A DNA stretch of 64,000 nucleotides from positions 124,001 through 188,000 of the forward strand of contig NZ_RIAS01000005.1 in NCBI RefSeq assembly GCF_003719335.1, given 5' to 3'. Position numbers and translations under genes: made by a program. Within the stretch, counting starts at the first letter, position 1; the number at the start of each line of letters is the position of its first letter. Below the pieces are notes generated by a model. It saw only the letters and a program-made list of their open reading frames with translations, did not search any database and was not told the origin of the DNA. This DNA is from Paenibacillus amylolyticus (GTDB taxonomy: Bacteria; Bacillota; Bacilli; Paenibacillales; Paenibacillaceae). Below are positions 42,866-51,881 of this stretch, piece by piece.

Positions 42866-43819
42866 GTGAAAGCCAAAAAATTAGTAACATTTGTACTGGC
42901 GTGTTCTATGGTATTCTCCGTAGCAGGAATGGCGGCACTTCCTGTACCAACGGTATCGGCAGCTGATGCATCTGGCACAACGGCGAGTATGTCCGATATC
43001 TTAAAAAATCAGCGCCCGGATGGAGGCTGGAGAAAAGATTACAGTCAGACGTCAGGTGAATGGGCCAAATCAACGATCGATAACAAAGCTACATACTCAG
43101 AAATCAGAAGACTAGCAAGTGAATTCAAAAAAACAAATGATCCGCGATACTCTGCTGCAGCGATCAAAGGAATCAACTTTTTGCTTAATATGCAGTACTC
43201 CAATGGCGGCTGGCCTCAAGTCTATCAAAGTTCCGGCTATCATAAACATATTACCTATAATGATGATGCGATGATTAATGTAATGTACATGCTTGATGAA
43301 GTCGCAGGACGTAAGGGGAACTTCTCCTTTATCGACAGTTCTCTGGCGAATCGCTGTAAAAATGCGGTTTCCAAAGGAGTCGATGCCATCCTGAATACCC
43401 AGGTGGTATCCGGTGGGAAGTTAACGGCTTGGGGACAACAACATGATTCCAGTTCACTTAGACCAGCGGGAGCAAGAATCTATGAAGTGCCTTCATTAAC
43501 GGCGGGTGAGAGCGTAAACATTGTGAAGTTTCTAAAGACCAGACCGGCTAGTTCAAGAATCACTGCATCCATCAAAGGTGCCGAAGCCTGGTTTAACAAA
43601 GTCAAAATTACAGGATATCGGTATGAGAGAGCAAATGGGGATAGCCGAATTATTGCCGATTCCAGTGCATCACCGATCTGGGCGCGTTTTTACGAACTCG
43701 GCACGGACAAACCTATTTTTGTTGGACGTGACGGAGTAGTGAAATATAAGTTAAGTGATATTGAGAAGGAAAGAAGAGGCGGTTATGCATGGTACGGTAA
43801 CTGGCCGTCCAAGCTATAG
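42866..43819 (+). CDS. Secreted pectate lyase, polysaccharide lyase family 10
   Basis: This 317-residue protein has a signal peptide (about 1-32, ending VSAADA). The PL10 alpha/alpha-toroid domain follows: ILKNQRPDGGWRKD, NMQYSNGGWPQVYQ, HITYNDDAMINVM, RPAGARIYEVPSLTAGESVNI and GRDGVVKY are family motifs, including the catalytic Arg region and Ca-binding Asp residues. It cleaves polygalacturonate by beta-elimination outside the cell. The start is GTG 42866, somewhat far from GGGAGGAG. There is no CBM. A hairpin terminator follows. Confidence 0.92.
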   Translation: MKAKKLVTFVLACSMVFSVAGMAALPVPTVSAADASGTTASMSDILKNQRPDGGWRKDYSQTSGEWAKSTIDNKATYSEIRRLASEFKKTNDPRYSAAAIKGINFLLNMQYSNGGWPQVYQSSGYHKHITYNDDAMINVMYMLDEVAGRKGNFSFIDSSLANRCKNAVSKGVDAILNTQVVSGGKLTAWGQQHDSSSLRPAGARIYEVPSLTAGESVNIVKFLKTRPASSRITASIKGAEAWFNKVKITGYRYERANGDSRIIADSSASPIWARFYELGTDKPIFVGRDGVVKYKLSDIEKERRGGYAWYGNWPSKL

Positions 43820-43897
43820 TAAACTTTTTATTTAACCGAATCTTCTAGTAAGTCACTGCTGACTGGTATATAAGTTTGTTTGAAGCAGGACTAATGG

Positions 43898-43934
43898 GTG
43901 CGAATCGGACACATATCTGATTCGCACTTGTTTG
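43898..43934 (+). terminator. Pectate lyase gene terminator
   Basis: GTGCGAATC and GATTCGCAC form a perfect 9-bp stem with an inner GA/TC pair, followed by TTGTTT. Confidence 0.7.
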
Positions 43935-43954
43935 GTGATGAATAGATGTGTGTG

Positions 43955-43983
43955 TTGACATGTTAAACTACGCGTGGTATATT
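43955..43983 (+). promoter_or_regulatory. tRNA-Leu promoter
   Basis: TTGACA (43955-43960) and TATATT (43978-43983) are separated by 17 bp. The tRNA begins about 32 bp after the predicted start point. Confidence 0.65.
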
Positions 43984-44022
43984 ATTTCTTGTCGCCGATA
44001 ATAATTGGAAAGACCATTATAT

Positions 44023-44107
<85 letters not shown>

Positions 44108-44109
44108 TT

Positions 44110-44161
44110 AAATAGAAAAAGACTCCTTAGGCTATTGCTTAAGGGGTCTTTTTCTATTTAA
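44110..44161 (+). terminator. tRNA-Leu terminator
   Basis: AAATAGAAAAAGAC and GTCTTTTTCTATTT form a long stem with an inner CCTTA/TAAGG. Confidence 0.85.
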
Positions 44162-44298
44162 TGCTATAAAGGAAAATCAATAGTCTTAAATTACAGTACT
44201 GCTCTTAAAAGAGTCGAGCAACTTAGGTTTGCTACAACCTGGGAGCTTGGCTACTTTTTGCCCGCTAAAAAAGAAAAAATGGGTTAAAATCAGATAAC

Positions 44299-45990
44299 TT
44301 ATGAAGCTGCAGTTACCGTAATGTTATCAATGTTGGGTCCCTCTGTGCCTGTTGTTACGATTCGGAGTGTATTCGTACCTGAATTCATGGGCACTTGAAT
44401 TGTTTTTTCACCCCAGGTTGACCAGCTTCCTGTTCCAGTAAATGGCTCATTACTGATTACTTTTGTTCCATTAACATAAATATCTAAGGTCCGCGTACCA
44501 CTTTCCAAAGCATAACGAAACTTTACATTTTTGGTGCCTGTTATTGTGTTATTGATATCATTCCATTGAATTGCTGAGCCTGTATAAGCGTTGAAGTTAA
44601 CATATCCAGAACCGGTAAAACCCGGATAAAGTGTTTCTATGACTGCATCAGTAAGTGTTGTTCCTGTTTCGGCCTCATATGTGGTGCCTGTGCCTACATT
44701 ACCGCCACCGTTGCCCCCAGTAATATTAGCAACAAAAGTTGTTACACTCTGTGCTGGGAGTTGAGCAGTGAACGCGCCATTGGAAACGTTAATTGGTGCA
44801 AGACTTGCCAGATTACGACTGCTGTCTGTTACATACGAAGATACAGTGGATGCATTGCCATTTTGCAACACAAAGCGTTGACTTTTTGCCGAAGTACTGC
44901 GGTTAATGGCTACGATAACGACCTTGTTATCTCCTTTGTAAGCAGAAACGAAAGTGTTTGTATCCGGGTTTTTCGAAGCATCTACTCTGACATAGCCTGG
45001 GCGAACGAATTTGGAGAAATGAGCCATATTGTATCCACGCTTACTGATCGTACCATCTTCCTTCATTGGTCCATAGGATCTGCGGATATACCACCATACA
45101 TAGGCTTGGAAGTCGCCTTCAACCATTGCATTGTGCATGTGGTAGGAGATGTCGAGCGCTTCTGGCCACCGGTCAGCGGAATTATTATCACTGTTCGGAT
45201 AATACACTTCGGTCATCCAGAGCTCTTTGCCGGCTCCCTTTTGTTTGAACAGAGGATAGGCAAAATTGCTGAACTGCGTTCCATACAAATGTGCTCCCAG
45301 AATGTCCATGTTAGCAAGAGCTTGCGGATCATTCAGAATAGGATCAGATATGTTTTTCAGGTATTGGAAGGATTCTGGAGCCATGACTTTGGTGCCTTGA
45401 ATGCTGCCTGCATTTTCTTTCATGAAACGGAGGATTTCCTGTGGTGTCCACCAAGTCCAGTCATGGGCATAATCCGGTTCGTTTTGCACGGAAATGGCAT
45501 ACAGGTTTACGCCGTTGTTTTTCATAAATGTTACAAAATCGTTCAGATGTTGCGCGTAAGCAGCGTATTTATCATACCGTAAACGCTTTGCATTGGTATC
45601 ACCGTTTCGATTAAACGTCTCAACCATACTGCTTGGTGGGTTCCAAGGTGATGCAAAAACGATAGCTCCTTTTTCAATCGCACGTTTGGCTGTAGGAATT
45701 TCAAGAGCCCAATTATTGGGGTTTGGGTCCACCCAGATTCGGAGTACAGAGAATCCTAGCTGATTCTGATCATTCCCGAAAGCGGTTTCACGTTGTGCTG
45801 CAGTTAAATCACCAACCCAAACCGGGTGGTTGATGCCACCAAAGCCACGAATTACTTGTTTTTCTGAGGATAAGTTGATGTTGGCATCACTTGCTGCAGA
45901 TACGTTGGTTGGAGTTAACATGAGCGGTAGAGCAGTTAAGCATGCTAACAAAAGATTGACTGATTTTTTAAATTTAAACCTCATCTTCAA
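44299..45990 (-). CDS. xynC: Secreted glucuronoxylanase XynC (GH30 subfamily 8) with carbohydrate-binding module
   Basis: This 563-residue protein has a signal peptide (to about residue 35) and a GH30 (beta/alpha)8 domain with side beta structure to about residue 415. The acid/base Glu is in SVQNEPDY and the nucleophile Glu in ELWMTEVYYP. The subfamily 8 arginine region (YIRRSYGPMKEDG) that recognises glucuronic acid branches is present. A Gly-rich linker and a CBM6/35-type beta-sandwich form the C-terminus (about 430-563). It cuts xylan at sites set by methylglucuronic acid. TTG 45990 has the best SD spacing (GAGGAG); ATG 45984 is possible. Confidence 0.92.
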   Translation of the reverse strand: MKMRFKFKKSVNLLLACLTALPLMLTPTNVSAASDANINLSSEKQVIRGFGGINHPVWVGDLTAAQRETAFGNDQNQLGFSVLRIWVDPNPNNWALEIPTAKRAIEKGAIVFASPWNPPSSMVETFNRNGDTNAKRLRYDKYAAYAQHLNDFVTFMKNNGVNLYAISVQNEPDYAHDWTWWTPQEILRFMKENAGSIQGTKVMAPESFQYLKNISDPILNDPQALANMDILGAHLYGTQFSNFAYPLFKQKGAGKELWMTEVYYPNSDNNSADRWPEALDISYHMHNAMVEGDFQAYVWWYIRRSYGPMKEDGTISKRGYNMAHFSKFVRPGYVRVDASKNPDTNTFVSAYKGDNKVVIVAINRSTSAKSQRFVLQNGNASTVSSYVTDSSRNLASLAPINVSNGAFTAQLPAQSVTTFVANITGGNGGGNVGTGTTYEAETGTTLTDAVIETLYPGFTGSGYVNFNAYTGSAIQWNDINNTITGTKNVKFRYALESGTRTLDIYVNGTKVISNEPFTGTGSWSTWGEKTIQVPMNSGTNTLRIVTTGTEGPNIDNITVTAAS

Positions 45991-46252
45991 TGTGTTCACT
46001 CTCCTCAATATAAGTGACTTGCGAAAGCTTGGACAAGAAAAATAAATTCCTCGGCTGAACTTCGAAAAAGGGAGGCATCACATCCTCTCAGGAACATTCT
46101 TAATAGATCTTTTGACGAAAAAAAGTTTTGTTTTGTAAATTCTACTATATTATTCCTTTGAAAAATACCCGATATATTGCAGTTGTTTGTAATTTTTTAT
46201 ATTTTTATGACAAGAATTCTATTGTCAAAGCAGAACAACTCTCTTTAAAACT

Positions 46253-46272
46253 TATGTCAACCGGTTGACATA
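46253..46272. promoter_or_regulatory. LacI-family operator 1
   Basis: TATGTCAACCGGTTGACATA is a perfect 20-bp palindrome with the CCGG centre typical of LacI-family sites. The TTGACA -35 box lies in its right arm, so a bound repressor would block polymerase. The same core recurs at 50636-50659. Confidence 0.85.
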
Positions 46273-46294
46273 TTGGATTCTCACCGTTTATGAT
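46265..46294 (+). promoter_or_regulatory. Promoter of the LacI-controlled importer
   Basis: TTGACA (46265-46270) and TATGAT (46289-46294) are 18 bp apart. Confidence 0.65.
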
Positions 46295-46309
46295 AAAGCT
46301 GTATTCAAA

Positions 46310-46325
46310 ATGTAAACGCATTCAT
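46310..46325. promoter_or_regulatory. CcpA binding site (cre)
   Basis: ATGTAAACGCATTCAT fits WTGNAARCGNWWNCAW at every position. It lies just after the predicted start point, where CcpA acts as a roadblock. Confidence 0.75.
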
Positions 46326-46352
46326 AACAAACACCAGGGGGGAAGTTAAGAA

Positions 46353-47699
46353 ATGAAAAAGACATGGGTACCGTTTGTTGGCGTATTGATACTGATGTTG
46401 GTCATCACTGCCTGTTCCTCGGATAAAACAACAAATTCTTCAGCACAGGGTTCTGACAAACCGGCTGGAGAGGCTTCAAAAGAGGTGAAATTGACCTTTT
46501 TTAACACATCCGCTGAAGTCAACGGTGTTTTTGAGAAATTGTTTAAAACATATCATGAGCTGCATCCTGAGGTAACCATCGAGCTCATTCCAACCCCGAT
46601 TGGTGGAGCGCAGCTAGAGAAGTTCCAATCACTGCTTGCTTCAGGAAACCCGGCTACAATTGCCAATCTGGATGCAGGTACAATCCTGCAGTATAAAGAC
46701 AAATTCCTCAATCTGGATTCGGAAAAGTCGACGTATGAAGGGTTAACGAAGCCTGGTGCGGTAGATGGAGCCCTGCTGGATGGTCAGTTTTTGGGTATTC
46801 CTTGGACAGCACAAGGGTATGGGCTCTTATACAATAAACGGGTAGTCGAAGAGGCGACGGGAGGCTCCTTTGATCCGAACAGCATCAAAACCCGCGATGA
46901 TCTAGAGGCTGTTTTTAAGAAAATAGAGGCTGCAGGCAAGGCGCCTGTCATGCTCCATGGTGCTGACTGGTCTCTCGGAGCACATTATCTGGGACTGACA
47001 TATTCCCTTCAATCCAAGAACGTGGAAGATAACCGCAAATTCGTTGAAGATTTGGAAAAAGGAACCGTTTCTCTTGCCGATAATGCGGCTTTCAATGGAT
47101 TAATGGATACCTTCGACCTGCTAAAAAAATACAATGCACGTGCCAAAGACCCACTGGTGGCAGATTACACCAAGGATAGTACAGATTTTGCCAAAGGAGA
47201 TGCAGCCTTTTATTTTATGGGTGACTGGACATGGGCTGTTATTGGTAACTTGGAAGGCCGCGACAAAGAGTTTGGCATGATCCCTGTTCCGATCAGCAAC
47301 AATCCTGAAGATTACGGAAATACACAAGTGGCTTACAGCGAACCAAAACTCTTTGCTATTGATAATTCAGGTTCCACGGAAGCGCAGCAGGCTGCAGCCA
47401 AGGCATTTATTCAGTGGATGGTAACCAGTGATGAGGGACAGGATGCGATTGTAGCGCAAATGGGGCTGGCACTGCCATACAAAGACGTCAAAGTGAAAAG
47501 CAGTAACATTTTATCTGAAGCAGTGAATAGTTACGTAGATCAAGGTAAAGTGCTGAATATCAGTGTAATTAACTATTTACCGCAGGATTACTGGGCGAAA
47601 ACGGGTGCGTCGATGCAAAAATATTTGGCCGATGTAATTGATCGAAAAGGGCTTATAGATGAAGTGCAAGCATACTGGGCAAGTCAGGCAGGAAAATAG
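46353..47699 (+). CDS. ABC transporter sugar-binding lipoprotein
   Basis: This 448-residue cluster B (MalE/UgpB-like) solute-binding protein has a lipoprotein signal ending VITAC, with Cys21 lipidated. GIPWTAQGYGLLYNKRVVEEA and FAKGDAAFYFMGDWTWAVIG are typical of family 1 extracellular binding proteins for oligosaccharides. It delivers sugar to the two permeases encoded next. No ATPase gene is present, so a shared MsmX-type ATPase encoded elsewhere is expected. The operator and cre site upstream indicate induction by substrate and repression by glucose. Confidence 0.92.
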   Translation: MKKTWVPFVGVLILMLVITACSSDKTTNSSAQGSDKPAGEASKEVKLTFFNTSAEVNGVFEKLFKTYHELHPEVTIELIPTPIGGAQLEKFQSLLASGNPATIANLDAGTILQYKDKFLNLDSEKSTYEGLTKPGAVDGALLDGQFLGIPWTAQGYGLLYNKRVVEEATGGSFDPNSIKTRDDLEAVFKKIEAAGKAPVMLHGADWSLGAHYLGLTYSLQSKNVEDNRKFVEDLEKGTVSLADNAAFNGLMDTFDLLKKYNARAKDPLVADYTKDSTDFAKGDAAFYFMGDWTWAVIGNLEGRDKEFGMIPVPISNNPEDYGNTQVAYSEPKLFAIDNSGSTEAQQAAAKAFIQWMVTSDEGQDAIVAQMGLALPYKDVKVKSSNILSEAVNSYVDQGKVLNISVINYLPQDYWAKTGASMQKYLADVIDRKGLIDEVQAYWASQAGK

Positions 47700-47714
47700 A
47701 ATCTTTAAATATCT

Positions 47715-47755
47715 GAAAGAGGATGTGCCTCGATACAGGGCGCGCATCCTCCATT
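47715..47755 (+). other. Intercistronic stem-loop after the binding-protein gene
   Basis: GAGGATGTGC and GCGCATCCTC pair (10 bp, one mismatch) with an inner CCT/AGG. No T-run follows. Such hairpins often protect the binding-protein mRNA so that it is made in excess over the permeases. Confidence 0.55.
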
Positions 47756-47816
47756 CATCGAGTTGTTCTTTAGATCATTTATCAAACCGTTACCAAGGGA
47801 ACCACAGGAGGTCAAC

Positions 47817-48698
47817 ATGGATAGAAAAATACGGATGAGAAATGCAGGAACCTTCCTACTCTTTGGAGGCCCTTCCGTCATCGCTTTTCTCGCAGTGGTT
47901 GTGATCCCGTTCGTTGTTGGTTTGTATCTTACATTCACCAATTGGGATGTGCGCACCGGGGATAACACGTTTATCGGTCTATCCAATTATATTGCGGTTT
48001 GGCAGGATAAAGTGTTCTGGACTCAATTATGGTTTACCCTTAAATATGTATTTTTCACCGTCATTATCGCAAACGCTGCTGCTTTTTTTATCGCCCTGAC
48101 GCTGACGGGTGGCGGAAGAGGCGAGCAATGGCTTCGTACTGGTTTTTTCACTCCCAATCTGATTGGGGGCATTATTCTCGGATATCTTTGGCAGACTTTG
48201 TTCTCACAAGTACTTCCTTATTTAGGGCAGAAGTATGGCTGGTCCTGGTTTGAAACATCTTGGTTAACCAGTACAGACACAGCTTTCTGGGCGCTCGTTA
48301 TCACAACGTCATGGCAGTTGATTGGTTATCTCATGATCATCTATATTGCCGGCTTTGCCGGGGTTCCTAACGATGTACTCGAAGCTGCCAGCATCGATGG
48401 GGCAAGCCGCATGGCGACGATTCGCCGGATCATGCTGCCGCTAACCATTCCAGCTATTGTGATCTGTGTATTTATTTCGATTTCTCGCTCGTTTCTGACC
48501 TACGATATCAACCTTGCGTTGACCAAAGGGGGGCCGTTTAATTCTACGGAGCTGGCAACCTATCATATCGTGCAAAAGGCATTTTTGTCTAACCAGTACG
48601 GGGTCGGTCAAGCGGAGGCTGTGGTGCTCTTCGCCGTAGTCGCCATTATTGCGTTGACACAATCGTATCTGCTCAAGAGATTGGAGGTCGAGTCCTGA
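47817..48698 (+). CDS. ABC sugar permease, MalF-type
   Basis: This 293-residue inner-membrane permease has six helices. The EAA loop is visible as VLEAASIDGASRMATIRRIMLPLTIP, the contact site for the ATPase. The frame extends upstream, but AGGAGG selects ATG 47817. The stop overlaps the next permease start (TGATG). It pairs with the following MalG-type subunit. Confidence 0.92.
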   Translation: MDRKIRMRNAGTFLLFGGPSVIAFLAVVVIPFVVGLYLTFTNWDVRTGDNTFIGLSNYIAVWQDKVFWTQLWFTLKYVFFTVIIANAAAFFIALTLTGGGRGEQWLRTGFFTPNLIGGIILGYLWQTLFSQVLPYLGQKYGWSWFETSWLTSTDTAFWALVITTSWQLIGYLMIIYIAGFAGVPNDVLEAASIDGASRMATIRRIMLPLTIPAIVICVFISISRSFLTYDINLALTKGGPFNSTELATYHIVQKAFLSNQYGVGQAEAVVLFAVVAIIALTQSYLLKRLEVES

Positions 48699-49522
48699 TG
48701 TCGATCCGCCAATTTCTTCCTTCGTTGAAAAAAATACTGCTATACGTGCTGCTCTTTCTTTTTCTCACGCCGTTTTTGATGATTATTATGAACTCATTCA
48801 AATCGACCCAGCAGTTCGTGGAAAATCCGTTATCGCTGCCAACAGGAATTCAACTGGATAACTACGTCAGTGCATTTGACAATATGAATTTTCTGGACGG
48901 ATTTCTGAACTCGTTGCTGATTACCGTGGGCTCCGTATTGCTGATTCTTTTTTTCTCATCCATGACGGGTTATCTGTTTGTTCGTTTCAAATGGCGCGTG
49001 AACGGCATTCTTTTCTATGCGATGCTGGCTTCACTAGCTCTACCGTTTCAGGTATTAATGATCCCGCTAGTGATGCTGTACGGGAATATGAGTCTGCTCG
49101 ACTCGAAACTAACCTTGCTGTTTATGTACCTGGGTTTTGGTGTTCCTTTTGGCGTATTTACGTTCCACGGATTTATCAAGGGTATCCCGTATGAACTCGA
49201 AGAATCGGCTTTTATTGAGGGTAGCTCGCGTATGCGGACGTTCTTCCAGATTGTGCTTCCCCTGTTAAGGCCGGTATTTGTGACGTTGATCGTGCTGGAT
49301 GTCTTATGGATCTGGAATGACTATTTGCTGCCAAGCCTGGTGCTGTTATCGCCGGAGCACAAAACATTACCACTATCTACGTACAATTTCTTCTCGTCCT
49401 ATTCAGTGGATTATGCACCGCTTATGGCCGGGTTGATTATGACGATAGTTCCGGTATTGATCATGTATTTGCTTCTGCAAAAACAGATTATCAAGGGAAT
49501 AACAGAGGGGGCATTGAAGTAG
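48698..49522 (+). CDS. ABC sugar permease, MalG-type
   Basis: This 274-residue six-helix permease has the EAA loop ELEESAFIEGSSRMRTFFQIVLPLLRP. The first residue overlaps the previous stop codon, and the C-terminus ends KQIIKGITEGALK, as is usual for MalG/UgpE types. It completes the importer except for the ATPase. Confidence 0.92.
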   Translation: MSIRQFLPSLKKILLYVLLFLFLTPFLMIIMNSFKSTQQFVENPLSLPTGIQLDNYVSAFDNMNFLDGFLNSLLITVGSVLLILFFSSMTGYLFVRFKWRVNGILFYAMLASLALPFQVLMIPLVMLYGNMSLLDSKLTLLFMYLGFGVPFGVFTFHGFIKGIPYELEESAFIEGSSRMRTFFQIVLPLLRPVFVTLIVLDVLWIWNDYLLPSLVLLSPEHKTLPLSTYNFFSSYSVDYAPLMAGLIMTIVPVLIMYLLLQKQIIKGITEGALK

Positions 49523-49607
49523 CATTGAAGTTCAACATGTGAACTGGAGTGAAATGGAAAACGATTAAGCTTATAATGGATTAAAAAGAGCAAGGTGGTT
49601 AACGGTT

Positions 49608-50597
49608 ATGCCCAAGATTGATGATGTTGCCAAAAAAGCAGGAGTATCGGTTACAACCGTGTCCCGTGTATTAAATAATAGAGGATACATTAGCGAAGAA
49701 ACGCGCGAAAAGGTCTATCGGGTAATGAAAGAGCTCGATTACCAACCCAACGAGATGGCCAGAGCTTTGTTTCGTAAAAAATCCAATATGATTGGTCTGA
49801 TCATTCCAGATGTATCCCATCCTTTTTTCAGTGAGATGACTTATTATCTGGAATATTATGCGGACAAATCCGGATATAAGCTTTTATTATGCAATTCTAA
49901 TCGAGATGTTGGCAAAGAAAGCAAATACATTGATATGTTGAAAAAAAACAAGGTGGACGCGATCATTACAGGAAGCTCTCTCCTTGAAGTAGAGCATTAC
50001 CTGAATCTGAATCTTCCGATTGTTTCATTGGATCGTGAAGTGGCCGACAACATTCCGGTCGTTTCTTCGGATAACGAGATGGGGGGCAGGCTGGCTACAC
50101 AGCTACTCCTTGATAAGAATTGCAAACAGCCAGCCTTTCTCTATCGAGGGATTGGAGGGCCACACCATGTCGCTTTGCTTGCAAACGGCAGGGCACAAGG
50201 ATATGAAGAAGTGATGCGGAATGCTGGACTTGACCCGATTCACCTGCAACTGGACGCTTCAGCCCGGGATGAACAGGAGATCCAAGAAGAGATTATGCGT
50301 TTTCTGGCGCAGTATCCCGCGGTTGATGGTATATTTGCGAGCAGTGATGTCATTGCTGCCGAAGCTGTGCAGGCTTCCCGTCAGGCGGGAAAACGGATCC
50401 CTGAGGACATGCGAATTATCGGTTATGATGACGTAAAGATTGCTTCTCTGCTCAGTCCACGTCTGAGTAGTATACGGCAGCCGATAGAGGAGATGGCTGA
50501 ACGAATCATCGGCTTGGTTGTAAAACAGATTCAAGGAGAAGAAATTCCGAGTACAAACCTGTTTCCAGTCCAGCTGATTGAGCGGGAAACGACATAG
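49608..50597 (+). CDS. LacI family transcriptional regulator
   Basis: This 329-residue repressor starts with the LacI HTH (KIDDVAKKAGVSVTTVSRVLNNRGYISEETREKV) and hinge (LDYQPNEMARALFRKKSNMIG). A periplasmic-binding-protein-like effector domain follows. Two near-identical palindromes flank its neighbours (46253-46272 and 50636-50659), one before the importer and one right after this gene, so it most likely represses both units. The effector is unknown; sucrose, a sucrose ester or a released sugar phosphate would fit. ATG follows AAGGTGG. Confidence 0.92.
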   Translation: MPKIDDVAKKAGVSVTTVSRVLNNRGYISEETREKVYRVMKELDYQPNEMARALFRKKSNMIGLIIPDVSHPFFSEMTYYLEYYADKSGYKLLLCNSNRDVGKESKYIDMLKKNKVDAIITGSSLLEVEHYLNLNLPIVSLDREVADNIPVVSSDNEMGGRLATQLLLDKNCKQPAFLYRGIGGPHHVALLANGRAQGYEEVMRNAGLDPIHLQLDASARDEQEIQEEIMRFLAQYPAVDGIFASSDVIAAEAVQASRQAGKRIPEDMRIIGYDDVKIASLLSPRLSSIRQPIEEMAERIIGLVVKQIQGEEIPSTNLFPVQLIERETT

Positions 50598-50602
50598 AAG
50601 GG

Positions 50603-50620
50603 GTGCTTTCGAGAAAGCAC
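50603..50620 (+). terminator. Short hairpin after the LacI gene
   Basis: GTGCTTTC and GAAAGCAC form an 8-bp stem with a GA loop, followed by ACTTTCTGTTT. It is a weak terminator at best. Confidence 0.4.
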
Positions 50621-50635
50621 ACTTTCTGTTTGCTA

Positions 50636-50659
50636 TGTATGTCAACCGGTTGACATACA
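50636..50659. promoter_or_regulatory. LacI-family operator 2
   Basis: A perfect 24-bp palindrome has TGTATGTCAACC as its left half and shares the 18-bp core ATGTCAACCGGTTGACAT with operator 1. A TTGACA lies in its right arm, but a -10 box at normal distance is not clear. It precedes the esterase-kinase-phosphorylase unit. Confidence 0.85.
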
Positions 50660-50790
50660 GGGTGTAAGCATATCTTTCACCCATTATAAACTTCGTAATA
50701 ATGTTCGTGTAAATATCTATTATTTAACTTATATCGTTCATTGCTGTAGTTTCAACAATTAAACATTGGATTAAGACAGGGGGATACAGG

Positions 50791-51762
50791 ATGGATTTTA
50801 TGAGCAGGGTTGCACCGGAGCTACGAGCGGGTTTGTTGGGACTTGAAGTTATACAGTTGCCAGAAGACCTGATGAAAGCACGTACAAATGCAGATATGAA
50901 TACATCACAAGTTGATCTGACTTCAAATGCAGTTGAAATCGCAAATGAGTATATTCAAGGAACGGATGGAAATGAATTGCAGCTTCGCATCTATACCCCG
51001 GCACATCGGGATACAACCGAAAGACCGGCGCTATTGTGGATTCATGGGGGTGGAATGATTCTCGGAAGCCCCGAGGGGGATGATCAGCTTTGTACGGATT
51101 TTGCGATTCGAGCGGATTGCATCGTTGTCTCTCCGAATTATCGATTGGCACCGGAACATCCTTATCCTGCAGGGCTTGAGGACTGTTATAGCACACTTCA
51201 ATGGATGTCAGAAGAAACCTTTGCACGAGGAATAGATATGAAGCGTATCGCCGTTGGGGGAGCCAGTGCAGGCGGGGGATTGGTAGCAGCACTTACCCTG
51301 TTGACAAGAGATCGGAAGGGGCCCGAACTTTGCTTTCAGCTACCGCTTTATCCGATGCTGGATCATCGGAATGGCACATCGTCCAGCTATGAGATGACGC
51401 ATCCTTCGATATGGAATCGGGCGCATAATGTAGCGGCTTGGAAGATGTATCTCGGACACCAATTCAACGGTGATGTTCCTGTATATGCTTCTCCCAGCCT
51501 TGCTACCGATCTTGCAGGTCTGCCGCCCGCATATATTTGCGTGGGTGAGCTGGATCTTTTCCGGGATGAGATCATAGAGTATGTGGCTCGTCTGGCCAGA
51601 GCAGGAGTTAAGGTTGAATTTCATCTGTATCCGGGTTGTTATCATGCTTCAGAGCATGTTGCTCCCGAAGCGGAGAGCAGTCAGCTGATTCGAGCTGAGT
51701 ATATTGAGCGTTTGGTTCAAGCATTAAAACATGAACCGGAGAGGGGAACCTCTGATTTTTGA
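50791..51762 (+). CDS. HSL-type alpha/beta hydrolase (carboxylesterase)
   Basis: This 323-residue protein belongs to the hormone-sensitive lipase family (esterase family IV). LLWIHGGGMILGSPEGDD holds the HGGG oxyanion hole, AVGGASAGGGLVAAL the nucleophile elbow, and the Asp and His lie near ELDLFRDE and GCYHASEH. These enzymes hydrolyse short-chain acyl esters. It is the first gene after operator 2 and is co-oriented with the sugar kinase and sucrose phosphorylase genes, so its substrate is probably an acylated sugar. ATG follows AGGGGGATACAGG. Confidence 0.87.
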   Translation: MDFMSRVAPELRAGLLGLEVIQLPEDLMKARTNADMNTSQVDLTSNAVEIANEYIQGTDGNELQLRIYTPAHRDTTERPALLWIHGGGMILGSPEGDDQLCTDFAIRADCIVVSPNYRLAPEHPYPAGLEDCYSTLQWMSEETFARGIDMKRIAVGGASAGGGLVAALTLLTRDRKGPELCFQLPLYPMLDHRNGTSSSYEMTHPSIWNRAHNVAAWKMYLGHQFNGDVPVYASPSLATDLAGLPPAYICVGELDLFRDEIIEYVARLARAGVKVEFHLYPGCYHASEHVAPEAESSQLIRAEYIERLVQALKHEPERGTSDF

Positions 51763-51881
51763 AAAAAGTGATCGTCTTACTGAAAGCATTGTACAGCACG
51801 GAGCCCTACAATAAAGGAGTCATGTCAGTCAGGTAACAACCTTTTTAATGAATACGGTGATTGGTTCGGGGAGGAATCAGG

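Larger units (their letters stand above)
45991..46352. other. Divergent control region between xynC and the sugar importer
   Basis: It holds the xynC leader on one side, and the LacI-type operator, promoter and cre site of the importer on the other. The middle (46080-46250) is AT-rich with no further recognised site. Confidence 0.6.

Noticed and set aside
44761..45582. A 273-codon plus-strand frame antisense to xynC.
   Set aside because: It mirrors the GH30 coding sequence, has no SD or recognisable domain, and arises from codon bias of xynC.
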